A stretch of DNA of 64,000 bases from Duganella levis (GTDB lineage: Bacteria > Pseudomonadota > Gammaproteobacteria > Burkholderiales > Burkholderiaceae_D). The position numbers and the translations under genes were made by a program. Below the pieces are notes generated by a model. That model was not told the DNA's origin and did not search any database. It worked only from the letters and a program-made list of their open reading frames with translations. This document shows, piece by piece, positions 54,158 through 62,529 of this stretch (its first letter is position 1; each line of letters begins with the position of its first letter). Location of the stretch: assembly GCF_009857605.1 (NCBI RefSeq), contig NZ_WWCT01000005.1:62001-126000 (forward strand). The letters run 5' to 3'.

Positions 54158-54823
54158 TTAGAACTGGAACGTCGACGGCGCCACTGCCAGTTCCAACGCC
54201 TTGACGTTGGTCTCGAACAGGGTGCGGGTGTCGTAGCCAGCTTCGCCGGTACGGGTGATCAGCTGCGCCTTCATTGCCGGCGCCTGGCCGATGATGACGG
54301 CCAGACGGCCACCGATTTTCAATTGCTGCAACAACGCTTCCGGCAGCACCGGCAGCGAACCACCGACCACGATCACGTCAAACGGCGCGCCGCCGGTCCA
54401 GCCCTGGGCGCCATTGCCCAGTTCGACGGTAGCGTTGGTAACGCCGTTATCAGCCAGGTTCTTGTCGGCCAGGGCCTTCAGTTCCGGCGCGATTTCCACC
54501 GACGTCACATGACGCGCCTTGTGCGCCAGCAGCGCGGTCAGGTAACCGGCGCCGGCGCCGATTTCCAGTACCGACTCGTGCTTCTTCAGGCCCAGGTCTT
54601 GCAGCAGACGGGCTTCGATCTTCGGCGCCAGCATCGCTTCGCCGCCCGGCAGCGGGATTTCGATGTCGGCAAACGCCAACGCCTTGTGCGCGACCGGCAC
54701 GAAATTCTCGCGTTTGACTACGTGCAGCAACTCCAGGACTTCCGGGTCCAGGACGTCCCAAGGACGGATTTGCTGTTCGATCATGTTGAAGCGGGCTTGT
54801 TCGATATTCATCTGTTGACTCAT
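54158..54823 (-). CDS. pcm: protein-L-isoaspartate O-methyltransferase
   Basis: A 221-aa SAM-dependent methyltransferase repairing isoaspartyl residues. The SAM motif I is 'SVLEIGAGAGYLTALLAHKA'. The N-terminal 'ARFNMIEQQIRPWDVLDPEV' and 'EIPLPGGEAMLAPKIEARLL' are family signatures. It lies 10 bp upstream of the rhodanese gene on the same strand. Confidence 0.93.
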   Translation of the reverse strand: MSQQMNIEQARFNMIEQQIRPWDVLDPEVLELLHVVKRENFVPVAHKALAFADIEIPLPGGEAMLAPKIEARLLQDLGLKKHESVLEIGAGAGYLTALLAHKARHVTSVEIAPELKALADKNLADNGVTNATVELGNGAQGWTGGAPFDVIVVGGSLPVLPEALLQQLKIGGRLAVIIGQAPAMKAQLITRTGEAGYDTRTLFETNVKALELAVAPSTFQF

Positions 54824-54980
54824 GTCGGGATTAAATAATCCGTCATTTTATCGTTGAACTGGCATGGAGGCACATATTAACGATTAGACGGCGGGATCGC
54901 GGGAAATTGCGACAGTCTGCACTTTCCGGGGGATGAACCTGCGAAAACGGCAACTTGGACGGAAAAATAGCGCGGCGCGG

Positions 54981-55625
54981 TCACGGTGCGGGCGCCTGCA
55001 GGCCGGCCACCGTGGTGGCGATGAAGGTGTCCATGAACGCTTGCGGCGTGATCGGCGGCATGTCGCAGGTGGGCATATACGAGTGGGTCCACATCATCAG
55101 CATCAGCACCGGGGCGATCAGCACCTGGGTCATTACCACCGGATCGACCGGGCGGAACTCGCCGCGCTCGATGCCGCGCATCAGCACCTGGGTGATCAGG
55201 CGGCTGCCGCGCGCCACCACTTCATCGTTGTAAAACTGCGCCAGTTCGGGGAAGTTATTGCCTTCGGCCAGCATCAGCTTGGTGATGCCGCCCAGCGGCG
55301 TGGCCCAGATTTCAGTCCACCAGCGCATCAGCAAGGTGCCCAGCAGCTCGCCGCTGGGGCCGTCGAAGGCGGCCGCATCCTGCTCGGCGGCGCCGATGGT
55401 GACCACGATGTTGTCGCGCACCACCGCCTTAAACAGTTCTTCCTTGTTGGCGAAATACAGGTACAGCGTGCCCTTGGACACGCCGGCATGGCGGGCGACG
55501 TCTTCCAGCCGGGTGGCGGCATAGCCGCGTTCGACAAACTGGTCCAGCGCAGCCGCCAGCAACTCCTGCGGCCGCGCATCCTTACGGCGCTCCCAGCGTG
55601 GCTTGGTGTCTTGAGGGGCTTGCAT
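54981..55625 (-). CDS. TetR/AcrR family transcriptional regulator
   Basis: A 214-aa regulator. The N-terminal helix-turn-helix (about residues 15-62) reads 'LAAALDQFVERGYAATRLED' then 'VARHAGVSKGTLYLYFANKE', typical of TetR. The C-terminal ligand domain is divergent. It starts upstream of pcm-rhodanese-tolC on the same strand, so it may regulate tolC-linked efflux. A palindrome, ACTTATAAGT, lies 21 bp upstream of its start. It is the last chromosomal gene before the inserted element at 55700. Confidence 0.92.
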   Translation of the reverse strand: MQAPQDTKPRWERRKDARPQELLAAALDQFVERGYAATRLEDVARHAGVSKGTLYLYFANKEELFKAVVRDNIVVTIGAAEQDAAAFDGPSGELLGTLLMRWWTEIWATPLGGITKLMLAEGNNFPELAQFYNDEVVARGSRLITQVLMRGIERGEFRPVDPVVMTQVLIAPVLMLMMWTHSYMPTCDMPPITPQAFMDTFIATTVAGLQAPAP

Positions 55626-55645
55626 GGGTGGTGTGAGCGTAACTT

Positions 55646-55655
55646 ACTTATAAGT
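55646..55655. promoter_or_regulatory. palindrome upstream of the TetR gene, possible operator
   Basis: ACTTATAAGT at 55646-55655 is a perfect 10-bp palindrome within TTACTTATAAGTCA, just upstream of the TetR start. TetR-type efflux repressors often bind such sites. Binding is inferred. Confidence 0.5.
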
Positions 55656-55699
55656 CATTAATATAAGCGCAAGGGGATGTCTAGTCAAGCAAGCACGAG

Positions 55700-55763
55700 T
55701 GGCACGCGGGAATATCAGCTTGAACAGGGAATAAGAACTTGAACACGAAATAAAAACTTGAAC
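55700..55763. repeat. left end of the transposon: inverted end plus two 19-bp repeats
   Basis: After the 26-bp end (55700-55725), two adjacent 19-bp units follow: AGGGAATAAGAACTTGAAC (55726-55744) and ACGAAATAAAAACTTGAAC (55745-55763). All three share the G-R-AATA core and terminate in CTTGAAC. They look like tandem transposase-binding sites. Confidence 0.8.
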
Positions 55764-55782
55764 GAACTGTTGATTTACTGAG

Positions 55783-57155
55783 ATGGACCCGACACCACCG
55801 AATCGGATCAAACTAACGTTTCATCCAATTTACGTGTGGAGGTCTACCATGTATATCGATATTCTCGGGATCGATCTGGCCAAGCGAGTGTTCCAACTGC
55901 ACGGCGCCGATCGTCGTGGCCACGCATTGCACGGCTCCAAGGTGCCGCGCGCGGAGTTGCTCGGCGCGGTGCGCAAATTGCAGCCTCGGATCATAGCCAT
56001 GGAAGCTTGCAGCTCAGCCCATCATTGGGGACGGCAATTCCAGGCAATGGGCATCGAAGTGCGACTTATTAGTCCGCAGTATGTCGCGCCCTTCGTGAAG
56101 ACCAACAAGAACGATGCAAACGATGCGGCCGCGATCGTCGAGGCAGCGAGTCGGCCGACGATGCACTTCGTTACCGTAAAGTCGGTCGAGCAGCAGGATA
56201 TGAGAGCGGTTCACCGCGTTCGCGAACTGTTGGTGCATCAACGCACAGCATTGATTAACCAGGTCAGAGGACTGCTAGCCGAGCGCGGCGTGATCATGGC
56301 CCAAACGCCCACCGCCTTTAAGCGGGCCTTGCCTTCAATCCTGGCGAGGTGCGATGGTGAGCTGACCAGTATCTGCCAAACACTGGTCACGGAGCTGCTT
56401 GAGCAGCTGCGAATTCTCGAAGAGCGGATTGCGCGAACCAATCAGTGGATCACGTCCTTCCTAAAAAGCTCAGCACTGTGCAAGAAAATTGAGGCCATTG
56501 ACGGTGTTGGTCCGATTACCGCCACCGCAATCGTGGCGGCGGTGGGAGATGCCAAAGAGTTTAAGAATGGACGTCATTTATCTGCCTGGCTTGGGCTGGT
56601 GCCAAGGCAGTATTCTTCTGGCGGCAAGTCACGCCTACAAGGGATCAGCAAACGTGGGGACATCTATTTGCGAACGCTGTTGATTCATGGCGCGCGGGTG
56701 GTTTTGCGCTACGCGATCGGCAAGGCCGATGCGCGCAGCCGATGGCTTCAAGATCTGATCGCGCGACGCGGATACAACCGGGCGGCGGTGGCGCTGGCCA
56801 ACAAGAATGCGCGAGTAATACAGGCTTTGCTTAGCGGGACGGAGGACTATCGCTCTCCGGCGGTGCCAGCATGATCGGTCTGTAGCATTATTCAATCGTG
56901 GAGGAATTCAGAACCCAACATCAAGTTTGCGAAGCTTCTTAAAGTGATGACGAAACTGGTAAGACCAACATCCAGCAACCTGCTTTCGCTGCAGGCAGCC
57001 CTAAAACGCTAAGCCGATGATTTGCTAAGGAATGGGTGTGCGGATCTCATCAAGGCTGCGGGCATGCATCCGATACGAGCCCATAGCAAGCCGGATACAT
57101 GCATGCAAACCATTTCGATTCACAAAAAGAGGCTTGCAAAAGGTGTCGGGTCCAT
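55783..57155 (+). mobile_element. IS110 family, IS1111-group insertion sequence
   Basis: A 14-bp inverted pair brackets the transposase gene: ATGGACCCGACACC at 55783-55796 and GGTGTCGGGTCCAT at 57142-57155. Members of the IS1111 group carry such short subterminal repeats, so the true ends are probably a few bases outside. Its right end abuts the IS21-type repeats at 57167, suggesting it inserted next to or into that IS end. The 268 bp between the transposase stop and the right repeat hold no gene I can support. Confidence 0.75.
55849..56874 (+). CDS. IS110 family (IS1111 group) transposase
   Basis: A 341-aa transposase. The N-terminal DEDD RuvC-like domain has 'ILGIDLAKRVFQLHGADRRG' (first Asp) and 'KNDANDAAAIVEAASRP' (acidic pair). 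The C-terminal Transposase_20 domain has 'KKIEAIDGVGPITATAIVAA' and 'RHLSAWLGLVPRQYSSGGKS' with the catalytic Ser region. The ATG at 55849 follows GGAGG and is preferred over the upstream ATG at 55783, which lies in the inverted repeat. It appears intact and full length. Confidence 0.95.
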   Translation: MYIDILGIDLAKRVFQLHGADRRGHALHGSKVPRAELLGAVRKLQPRIIAMEACSSAHHWGRQFQAMGIEVRLISPQYVAPFVKTNKNDANDAAAIVEAASRPTMHFVTVKSVEQQDMRAVHRVRELLVHQRTALINQVRGLLAERGVIMAQTPTAFKRALPSILARCDGELTSICQTLVTELLEQLRILEERIARTNQWITSFLKSSALCKKIEAIDGVGPITATAIVAAVGDAKEFKNGRHLSAWLGLVPRQYSSGGKSRLQGISKRGDIYLRTLLIHGARVVLRYAIGKADARSRWLQDLIARRGYNRAAVALANKNARVIQALLSGTEDYRSPAVPA

Positions 57156-57159
57156 ACAT

Positions 57160-57661
57160 GCAGCGAAATCTGACCCACTTTGCCGCATAATTTGCAAACG
57201 AATCTGACCCACGTTTAAGACACAATCCTGCTCACGACATTGAGTGGGGAATTGTAGTGATCGACGTGGCATTACTAAGCATTATTCGACGCTGGCACAT
57301 TCGCGACCAGATCCCATTGAGAGAGATAGCCAGGCGGTTGGGCATCTCCAGAAACACCGTCCGACGCTACCTGCGCTCGGAAACCATAGAGCCAGCCTAC
57401 GCTGAGCGGCGATCTAGCCGCGCCATCGACAAATACGCGTTTCAGCTTTCAGCGCTACTCAAGACCGAGGCGACCAAGTCGCGCAAGCAGCGGCGCACGC
57501 TTAAACAAATCCATGAGGACCTAAAGGAATTGGGGTTCGAGGGGTCTTACGACAGGGTCGCGGCGTTCGCGAGGATATGGCGGGAGGGTCAAACTGAGAG
57601 GGTCAATCCGGCAAGCAAACGAACACCTAGCAATCCGATCCCGAGAAAATCAAGGGTTTAG
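57160..57661 (+). pseudogene. istA: IS21-type left end and truncated istA (copy 1)
   Basis: Two direct repeats, AATCTGACCCAC at 57167-57178 and 57201-57212, form an IS21-like end. They are followed by an open frame at 57257-57661 (134 aa). Its N-terminus, 'IIRRWHIRDQIPLREIARRL' then 'GISRNTVRRYLRSE', is the helix-turn-helix of the IstA transposase. The DDE catalytic domain (another 350 or so residues) and istB are missing. An inverted, more deleted copy lies at 61198-61485, and similarity between copies stops near 57620 at GAGAGGGTCAAT. Confidence 0.8.
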
Positions 57662-57718
57662 CCCCTAGCTCGCTGACCAACCTTATTTGCACCGTTCAAA
57701 CGATTGCAAGTAAACAGC

Positions 57719-59872
57719 TTACAAGGTAACTTCAAGCCTAAATGAGAAACGCGTGTAAGCCGTGTTGTTGCTGAACCGTTGTAGTACGTAGTCTGTTCCA
57801 TAGTATTCGCTGATGGTCCGGCTATCCTTCGCCAGTAGATTATCAGCATTAAAAATTAGGCGTTGGGTCGAATTGATCTTCCAGTTGGCGCCGGCATTCA
57901 ACGTCAGTTTATGCGCTTCGTAAGTACGTTGAGTCAAGTTGTTGCGGATCCAGTCACTCGGAAGCCAGTTTGCGTCCAGATTGAGCTTTAACGGCAACCC
58001 TTGTGGGGAATATGTTGCGCCCAGCTTAGCGCGCCAAGGTAATTGGCCCTCAAGCCGATTGTCAGGGCCAGGTAAATCTCGCAATCGGGATTGAGCATAG
58101 CTGACACTGCCTTGTAAATCCGCATTAGGAGCCTGCTTCCATAGGTCGTGCATCGCAAGCCGCGTTTCTAAGGTGATGCCACGTAACGTTGCATCACCTA
58201 AGTTGGTAGGGCGCATTACATAGCGGGGAACGTTTGCCCACGCCACCCTTTCCGACGTCAGCTCGTTACCAATTTTTCCCGTAATATCGCGTGTGTAAAA
58301 TTCGACTTTGGCCTCGCTGTTTGCGCTCAGACCGTGTGTATATGAAAGGTTGATACCGATTGCGCGCTCAGGCTGCAAATTTGGATTGCCGGTAACATCG
58401 GCCGTATCCAAAGTATTAGGTCCGCACAGCATGCCTTTGTAGCACGGAGCCAGAGGGTTGATTTGCGGATGAAGTAACATCTGACGTGCTTCAGGCGCTT
58501 GGAAGGTTCGCGCAATTGAGGCCCGTATTTGACGTTTGCTGTTGCCGTTTATTTTATAGGCGACATGAAATGACGGCGACCAGATATTGAACTGAGGCCG
58601 GCTCATCAAGGTGCCTTCCCTCAATTCGTGTTGACGCTGTTCGGTGGAGACGCCCATGCCTAAGGCCAGCATCTTGCTCACTCGCCAATCGTCCTGGATG
58701 AAATACTGACGCCGTATTACGTGCGTTTGATTATGTGCGCCAAGCACAGTCTGAGTGACGTCCGGATACCCATCGATAAAATCGTTAAAATCAGTATCAG
58801 CGTCGTTCACGGCAAATTTGAGACCTGCTGACAACTCGTGTCCTCCGTCAAATTCCGTACTGTAGTTGACGTCCAAAAAACGATTTCTCATGACAAGATT
58901 TCTGTCAAGTAGGCGCAAATGGTCGCCGTTGTATGACCAGTCCTCTGTGCGGCGATCATCATTGGTAGTATGCGAACGATTAGCATTGATCTTGGTCGAA
59001 AGGCGACTTTCGGAAGTGATCTTCCAATCCCAAGTTAAAGGGACGCCTACACTAGTCAGATCTTGAACACTCCGTCGGTGAATGGCAAGCATACTGTCAT
59101 CCGTCCACAGACGCTGCTCCAGATTGCGTTCCACGATTTGGAACTTGCCTAGATCAGGTGCCAAGCTCAACTTTTGGGAAGGATTGATCAGCCAAGAAAT
59201 TTCGGTGCCAGCGACGACGCTTTGTGAGCGATTCAGTGTCGTACGCATGCCTTCGAATTGAGGAGTAGACGAAGTTCTATTGGTGAACTGCTGGCGATAT
59301 TGCTCTAAACCTGGCGTTTCTTTGCTACCAGCGATCAATGTGAAGTTATAAATAACCGGCGCACCGGAAGGTAACTGATTGCTCATCAGCGTGACGTTGG
59401 CGCCGGGGTGACCCGGCGTCGTTGTGCCACTCACCCTAAGTTGCGTCATCGTTTTGGTGTCTGCTTTACGGCGAACGACATTAATTGTCCCGGCGATTCC
59501 GAACGGTCCCGTCGCAGCGGTTGCCGACTTGATGATTTCGACCCTTTCAACTTGCACCAGATCCAATTCGTAAGGATCGACTCCGGTTGCAGGCTGTCCA
59601 TCGACCAGCACTTGAGTATAGCCCGGCAGGCCTAAAAGTCCGATACGCCCGTCCTTCCCGATCGTGATTGCTGGTTCACGTCGCAAGACTTCTTCAACAT
59701 TGCGTGCCCCACTTTCTTGAAGCGTTTTTTTACTAATGACGATCTTGCCAGCGACAAAATCGCGATTAGCTTCCACGTCGCTTTGTCCAGTGACCACAAC
59801 TGTTTGCGGAACATCCTGTGCATACGCCTTGGCAGACAGCAAAAGCAATAAATACAAACGTTTTGACTTCAT
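57719..59872 (-). CDS. TonB-dependent outer membrane receptor of the accessory island
   Basis: A 717-aa receptor. Signal peptide MKSKRLYLLLLLSAKAYAQ, then a TonB-box-like 'QTVVVTG' near residue 23. The plug domain (about 35-150) has 'ARNVEEVLRREPAITIGKDG' and 'YTQVLVDGQPATGVDPYELD'. The C-terminal 22-strand-type barrel ends in 'FSFRLEVTL' with the usual terminal hydrophobic residue. It imports a ligand that is unknown. GC content is visibly lower than in the chromosomal genes around the element. It is last in the leftward operon after two CX3C proteins and a thiol-disulfide protein, so the ligand may be related to those. A length near 720 aa is normal for the family. Confidence 0.9.
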   Translation of the reverse strand: MKSKRLYLLLLLSAKAYAQDVPQTVVVTGQSDVEANRDFVAGKIVISKKTLQESGARNVEEVLRREPAITIGKDGRIGLLGLPGYTQVLVDGQPATGVDPYELDLVQVERVEIIKSATAATGPFGIAGTINVVRRKADTKTMTQLRVSGTTTPGHPGANVTLMSNQLPSGAPVIYNFTLIAGSKETPGLEQYRQQFTNRTSSTPQFEGMRTTLNRSQSVVAGTEISWLINPSQKLSLAPDLGKFQIVERNLEQRLWTDDSMLAIHRRSVQDLTSVGVPLTWDWKITSESRLSTKINANRSHTTNDDRRTEDWSYNGDHLRLLDRNLVMRNRFLDVNYSTEFDGGHELSAGLKFAVNDADTDFNDFIDGYPDVTQTVLGAHNQTHVIRRQYFIQDDWRVSKMLALGMGVSTEQRQHELREGTLMSRPQFNIWSPSFHVAYKINGNSKRQIRASIARTFQAPEARQMLLHPQINPLAPCYKGMLCGPNTLDTADVTGNPNLQPERAIGINLSYTHGLSANSEAKVEFYTRDITGKIGNELTSERVAWANVPRYVMRPTNLGDATLRGITLETRLAMHDLWKQAPNADLQGSVSYAQSRLRDLPGPDNRLEGQLPWRAKLGATYSPQGLPLKLNLDANWLPSDWIRNNLTQRTYEAHKLTLNAGANWKINSTQRLIFNADNLLAKDSRTISEYYGTDYVLQRFSNNTAYTRFSFRLEVTL

Positions 59873-59995
59873 TAACTATGACACTTAGAAAAAAACCAAT
59901 ATTTAAGTAAGATATTTAAATATATCTAATATTTATTAAGAGCAATTATCTTCACTCGCGTTTTCAGGTTCTATTTCTGCAAAGAGGTAGTGGAA

Positions 59996-60313
59996 TTAAT
60001 TGTCCGGAAAATATTTGCAAATAGACGTACAAAATTTTTCGTGTTGGTCCAAAAACTTCTGAACTTCCGATTCCTCTCGGTCCTGAAGATCTTTGATTTT
60101 CTTTGGATCCGACTCCTGTTTTATTTTTGCTTTTAAATCATTTATTACTTCATCATGTTTTTCCTGACGTTCTGGAACGGCACTGGGATCAGCCATACAC
60201 TTGGCCATGCACTGCGATCGACTCTTAAACTCTCCCTGTCCGGTGGCGCTGCATAGTGCTGGCATCAAAAAAAAACTGAAAAATAACATTCTCAACATTT
60301 TTAAAACTTTCAT
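59996..60313 (-). CDS. exported protein with two CX3C motifs (island protein B)
   Basis: A 105-aa low-GC protein. Residues 1-23 are a signal peptide (MKVLKMLRMLFFSFFLMPAL, cleavage near 'CSA'). The mature part has CMAKC at 35-39 and CTSIC at 95-99, separated by a charged helical stretch ('EKHDEVINDLKAKIKQESDP'). Two CX3C motifs on two helices can form an alpha-hairpin held by two disulfides. It does not match a family I know. It lies 11 bp after the thiol-disulfide gene and 123 bp before the receptor gene. Confidence 0.75.
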   Translation of the reverse strand: MKVLKMLRMLFFSFFLMPALCSATGQGEFKSRSQCMAKCMADPSAVPERQEKHDEVINDLKAKIKQESDPKKIKDLQDREESEVQKFLDQHEKFCTSICKYFPDN

Positions 60314-60324
60314 ATAAATTTAGC

Positions 60325-60717
60325 CTAGCCAGGCCTTTTTTTTAAAGATCTAGCGAGTTCCCGGTAGGCTTCCAATTGAAAACCGATAACCAATTTATTG
60401 CTCGAAACCAAAATTGGAACTGCACTTTCATGAAGTTCCTGGAATGCAGCGGAAGCGGTCTTTGACTGGTCTATAATTTGGTCATTATAGGGTATTCCTT
60501 CTGCCTTCAGGAATGCACGTGCTGAAGCACAATGGGGACATGTTGTTGTTCCGTACAGAGTGAGCAGATTGGGTTGGCCCGCGACATGTTGGCTGTAGTC
60601 TCCTGTTTTAAATGGATTACTGAACATGTTCACTATCTTTGGCACATTGAATCCCAGTGCTACGGCAATAGCCATTGACCCCACAATAACTAGAATATTA
60701 GAAATGATTTTCTTCAT
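60325..60717 (-). CDS. membrane-anchored glutaredoxin/thioredoxin-like protein (CPHC)
   Basis: A 130-aa protein. One N-terminal membrane segment (about residues 4-23) anchors it, facing the periplasm if the Lys-rich start stays inside. A glutaredoxin-like domain (50-125) follows, with the redox motif CPHC at 60-63 ('LYGTTTCPHCASARAFLKAE') and the cis-Pro in 'ESAVPILVSS'. CPHC is the DsbA-type active site, favouring an oxidant or isomerase role. Its neighbours encode exported proteins with four or more Cys, so it may make their disulfides. That role is inferred. Confidence 0.82.
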   Translation of the reverse strand: MKKIISNILVIVGSMAIAVALGFNVPKIVNMFSNPFKTGDYSQHVAGQPNLLTLYGTTTCPHCASARAFLKAEGIPYNDQIIDQSKTASAAFQELHESAVPILVSSNKLVIGFQLEAYRELARSLKKRPG

Positions 60718-60754
60718 TAATTTTCAAAATCGTAAATTTATATCTGCAACTGTG

Positions 60755-60786
60755 CCAGTCATAGACTGTTTGTAGTCTATGACTGG
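60755..60786. repeat. 12-bp-stem hairpin between the island peptide gene and the rest of the operon
   Basis: CCAGTCATAGAC (60755-60766) and GTCTATGACTGG (60775-60786) form a perfect stem with an 8-base loop, 14 bp past the peptide stop. No T run follows on the minus strand. Such hairpins between a short peptide gene and downstream genes often stabilise the peptide mRNA or lower read-through. Confidence 0.8.
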
Positions 60787-60800
60787 CTAATGAAACCTAA

Positions 60801-60971
60801 TTACTCAACGCAGACAGGAACGCAAAAATTCAAGCGCGCACCGGCGTTCAGGCAATCAACCAGGCAACGCATCGTGGGCGACAGGTCATCCACCACGGCG
60901 TCGTTAGCCATTGCATAGGAAGCAGTAAAGCCGAGACTAAATACAAAAGCGATAGCGATACGACGAATCAT
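60801..60971 (-). CDS. exported 56-aa peptide with CX3C-X9-CX3C pattern (island peptide A)
   Basis: A short gene of 56 codons plus stop. Residues 1-22 are a signal peptide (MIRRIAIAFVFSLGFTASYA then MA), with AMA before the predicted cut. The mature 34 residues start NDAVVDDLSPTMR and contain Cys 36, 40, 50 and 54 as CLVDC and CVPVC, nine residues apart. Two CX3C motifs suggest a disulfide-linked helical hairpin. GGAG lies 8 bp before the ATG at 60971. It is the first gene of the leftward operon; the 226 bp upstream are AT-rich and probably hold its promoter. I recognise no family. Confidence 0.78.
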   Translation of the reverse strand: MIRRIAIAFVFSLGFTASYAMANDAVVDDLSPTMRCLVDCLNAGARLNFCVPVCVE

Positions 60972-61197
60972 TAATCAATCTCCAATAGGTTAAAGGAAAA
61001 TTATTATTACATATTAGAAATGATTGATCAAAAGTAAAACTTTATGTTGTTTTTTATGGAATGCTCTTTTCAAATTTCTGACAATATGTTACGCCGATAC
61101 ACTTCGTTACAATTCGTGATATTTTGATTTGTGTGCTCTACTTAAGCATCGAAAATTGCAATCTCTATTACATCAGCCCCAAATAAAGCATAACTAC

Positions 61198-61560
61198 CTA
61201 TCCTGCTGGTTTGCTAGCCAGTATTGACCCTCTCCATTTGGTTCTCTCGCCGCACTCTCGCGAACGCGGCGACTCTACTCTGTCGTAAGACCCTTCGACC
61301 CCAATTCTTTTGGCCTTGACGCGACTGGAGCGCCGTTCGGCATAGGCTGGCTCAATGTTTTCCGACCGAAGATAGCGCCGTATGGTGTTCCTAGAGATGC
61401 CAAAACGCCTGGCTATCTCTCTTAGTGGGGCTTGGTCCCGAATGTGCCAGCGTCGAATAATGCCTAGTAATACCACGTCGATCACTCCAATTTCCCGCTC
61501 GATGATGGGCGGGATTGTGTCTTAAACGTGGGTCATTTTCGTGTGCAAACCGCCGTCTGT
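61198..61560 (-). pseudogene. istA: IS21-type left end and truncated, internally deleted istA (copy 2, inverted)
   Basis: The open frame at 61485-61198 (95 aa) begins 'MIDVVLLGIIRRWHIRDQAP' and carries the same IstA helix-turn-helix as copy 1. It then loses about 30 residues and jumps to 'GVEGSYDRVES'. A TGACCCAC repeat with the same upstream sequence (61535-61528) marks the IS end. It faces copy 1, so the pair flank the low-GC operon in inverted orientation. The region from 61560 to 61761 has no gene I can support. Confidence 0.75.
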
Positions 61561-61761
61561 TGATGTGCGAGAGATTGTGACCCAACCTTAGTCATAGTTT
61601 TGCGTTGCCAGATGCCCCATACGACTTGAGGCGTAAAGCATCCCTTCAATGCTTGCAGTGCAAAAGGCGGGTCAATCATACCGGGTCGAATCTGCTCGCA
61701 AACGAACAACATTGCCTCCGACCGTAGCATCCCGGTCATCTGTCACTGCTAGACTACGTCT

Positions 61762-62529
61762 ATGGAACAAATCTGCGTTAATTCATGGAACGAGTTCATG
61801 ACTCTTTCTGCCCAACTCGACGGTTGGGCGTTTCGTGGTCAGCAAGACCATCGCTGGCCGCTACTGACTTCCTTATCGCGTTACCTGAACGCGCACTTGC
61901 CTGATCGCGGTACCTGGCGCCAGCGCGAGGAGCGCGCGATACGCATTTTCCGGCGTAAGGCGCATAACTTCCTCGACAAGCCCGAAGCCTTGCTAAATGA
62001 TCTGCGCTGCTTGGCGCTGATGCAACACCATGGTGCGCCGACGCGTCTGCTGGACTTCACAAAATCCCCGTTTGTTGCTGCATTCTTTGCGCTGGAGCAG
62101 TCCAGCCGTGATGCAGCAGTCTACGCGCTCGATACGCCTCGCTTGTGGAGCGCGACGCCAATCGGGCAACCCGATATGACGCGTGACCACATCGATCCGC
62201 GCACGCCGGGCAACTTCGCGGGCCTGTTCCTACCCAACACCAACAATGTGGTGTGGGTCGGCGAACCCACAGATATGGATCGACGCTTGGTTGCGCAGTC
62301 GGGCACGCTGGTTGTTCCGGGCATGTTGGACAAGCCGCTCGACGAAATCCTGCAGCATTACGATGAAAGCAGGTCCTCGCTTAAAAAGATTGTGTTGCCA
62401 CATGCGATGAGAGCGGAATCCATGAAAGCCCTATACCGCATGAACATCACCAACGCCACCTTGTTTCCTGACCTCGACGGTTTGGCACGTTCGATCGGCA
62501 TGGAGTTGGAAATGGTATGGCCGGTGTGA
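61762..62529 (+). CDS. FRG domain-containing protein
   Basis: A 255-aa soluble protein. The FRG motif itself is in 'DGWAFRGQQDHRWPLLTSLS' and the second conserved block is 'LMQHHGAPTRLLDFTKSPFV' then 'AAFFALEQ'. The domain is found in phage and mobile-element proteins and in some antiphage loci; its biochemical activity is not settled. It is cargo of the 7.16-kb element, close to its right end, alone on the plus strand. GC is higher than in the neighbouring island operon, suggesting a separate origin. Confidence 0.88.
   Translation: MEQICVNSWNEFMTLSAQLDGWAFRGQQDHRWPLLTSLSRYLNAHLPDRGTWRQREERAIRIFRRKAHNFLDKPEALLNDLRCLALMQHHGAPTRLLDFTKSPFVAAFFALEQSSRDAAVYALDTPRLWSATPIGQPDMTRDHIDPRTPGNFAGLFLPNTNNVVWVGEPTDMDRRLVAQSGTLVVPGMLDKPLDEILQHYDESRSSLKKIVLPHAMRAESMKALYRMNITNATLFPDLDGLARSIGMELEMVWPV

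Noticed and set aside
55726..55763. Tandem 19-bp units as a CRISPR array
   Set aside because: There are no spacers and only three units, matched by inverted copies at the other end of the element.
60801..60971. Peptide A as a bufferin or MNIO-type RiPP precursor
   Set aside because: No MNIO (DUF692) or partner protein is nearby, and the Cys spacing and short length differ. A disulfide-only peptide fits better, though this is unproven.
61533..61739. Possible 68-aa minus-strand gene between the istA remnant and the FRG gene
   Set aside because: No ribosome site or family likeness; it overlaps the IS21-like end and is more likely debris of it.
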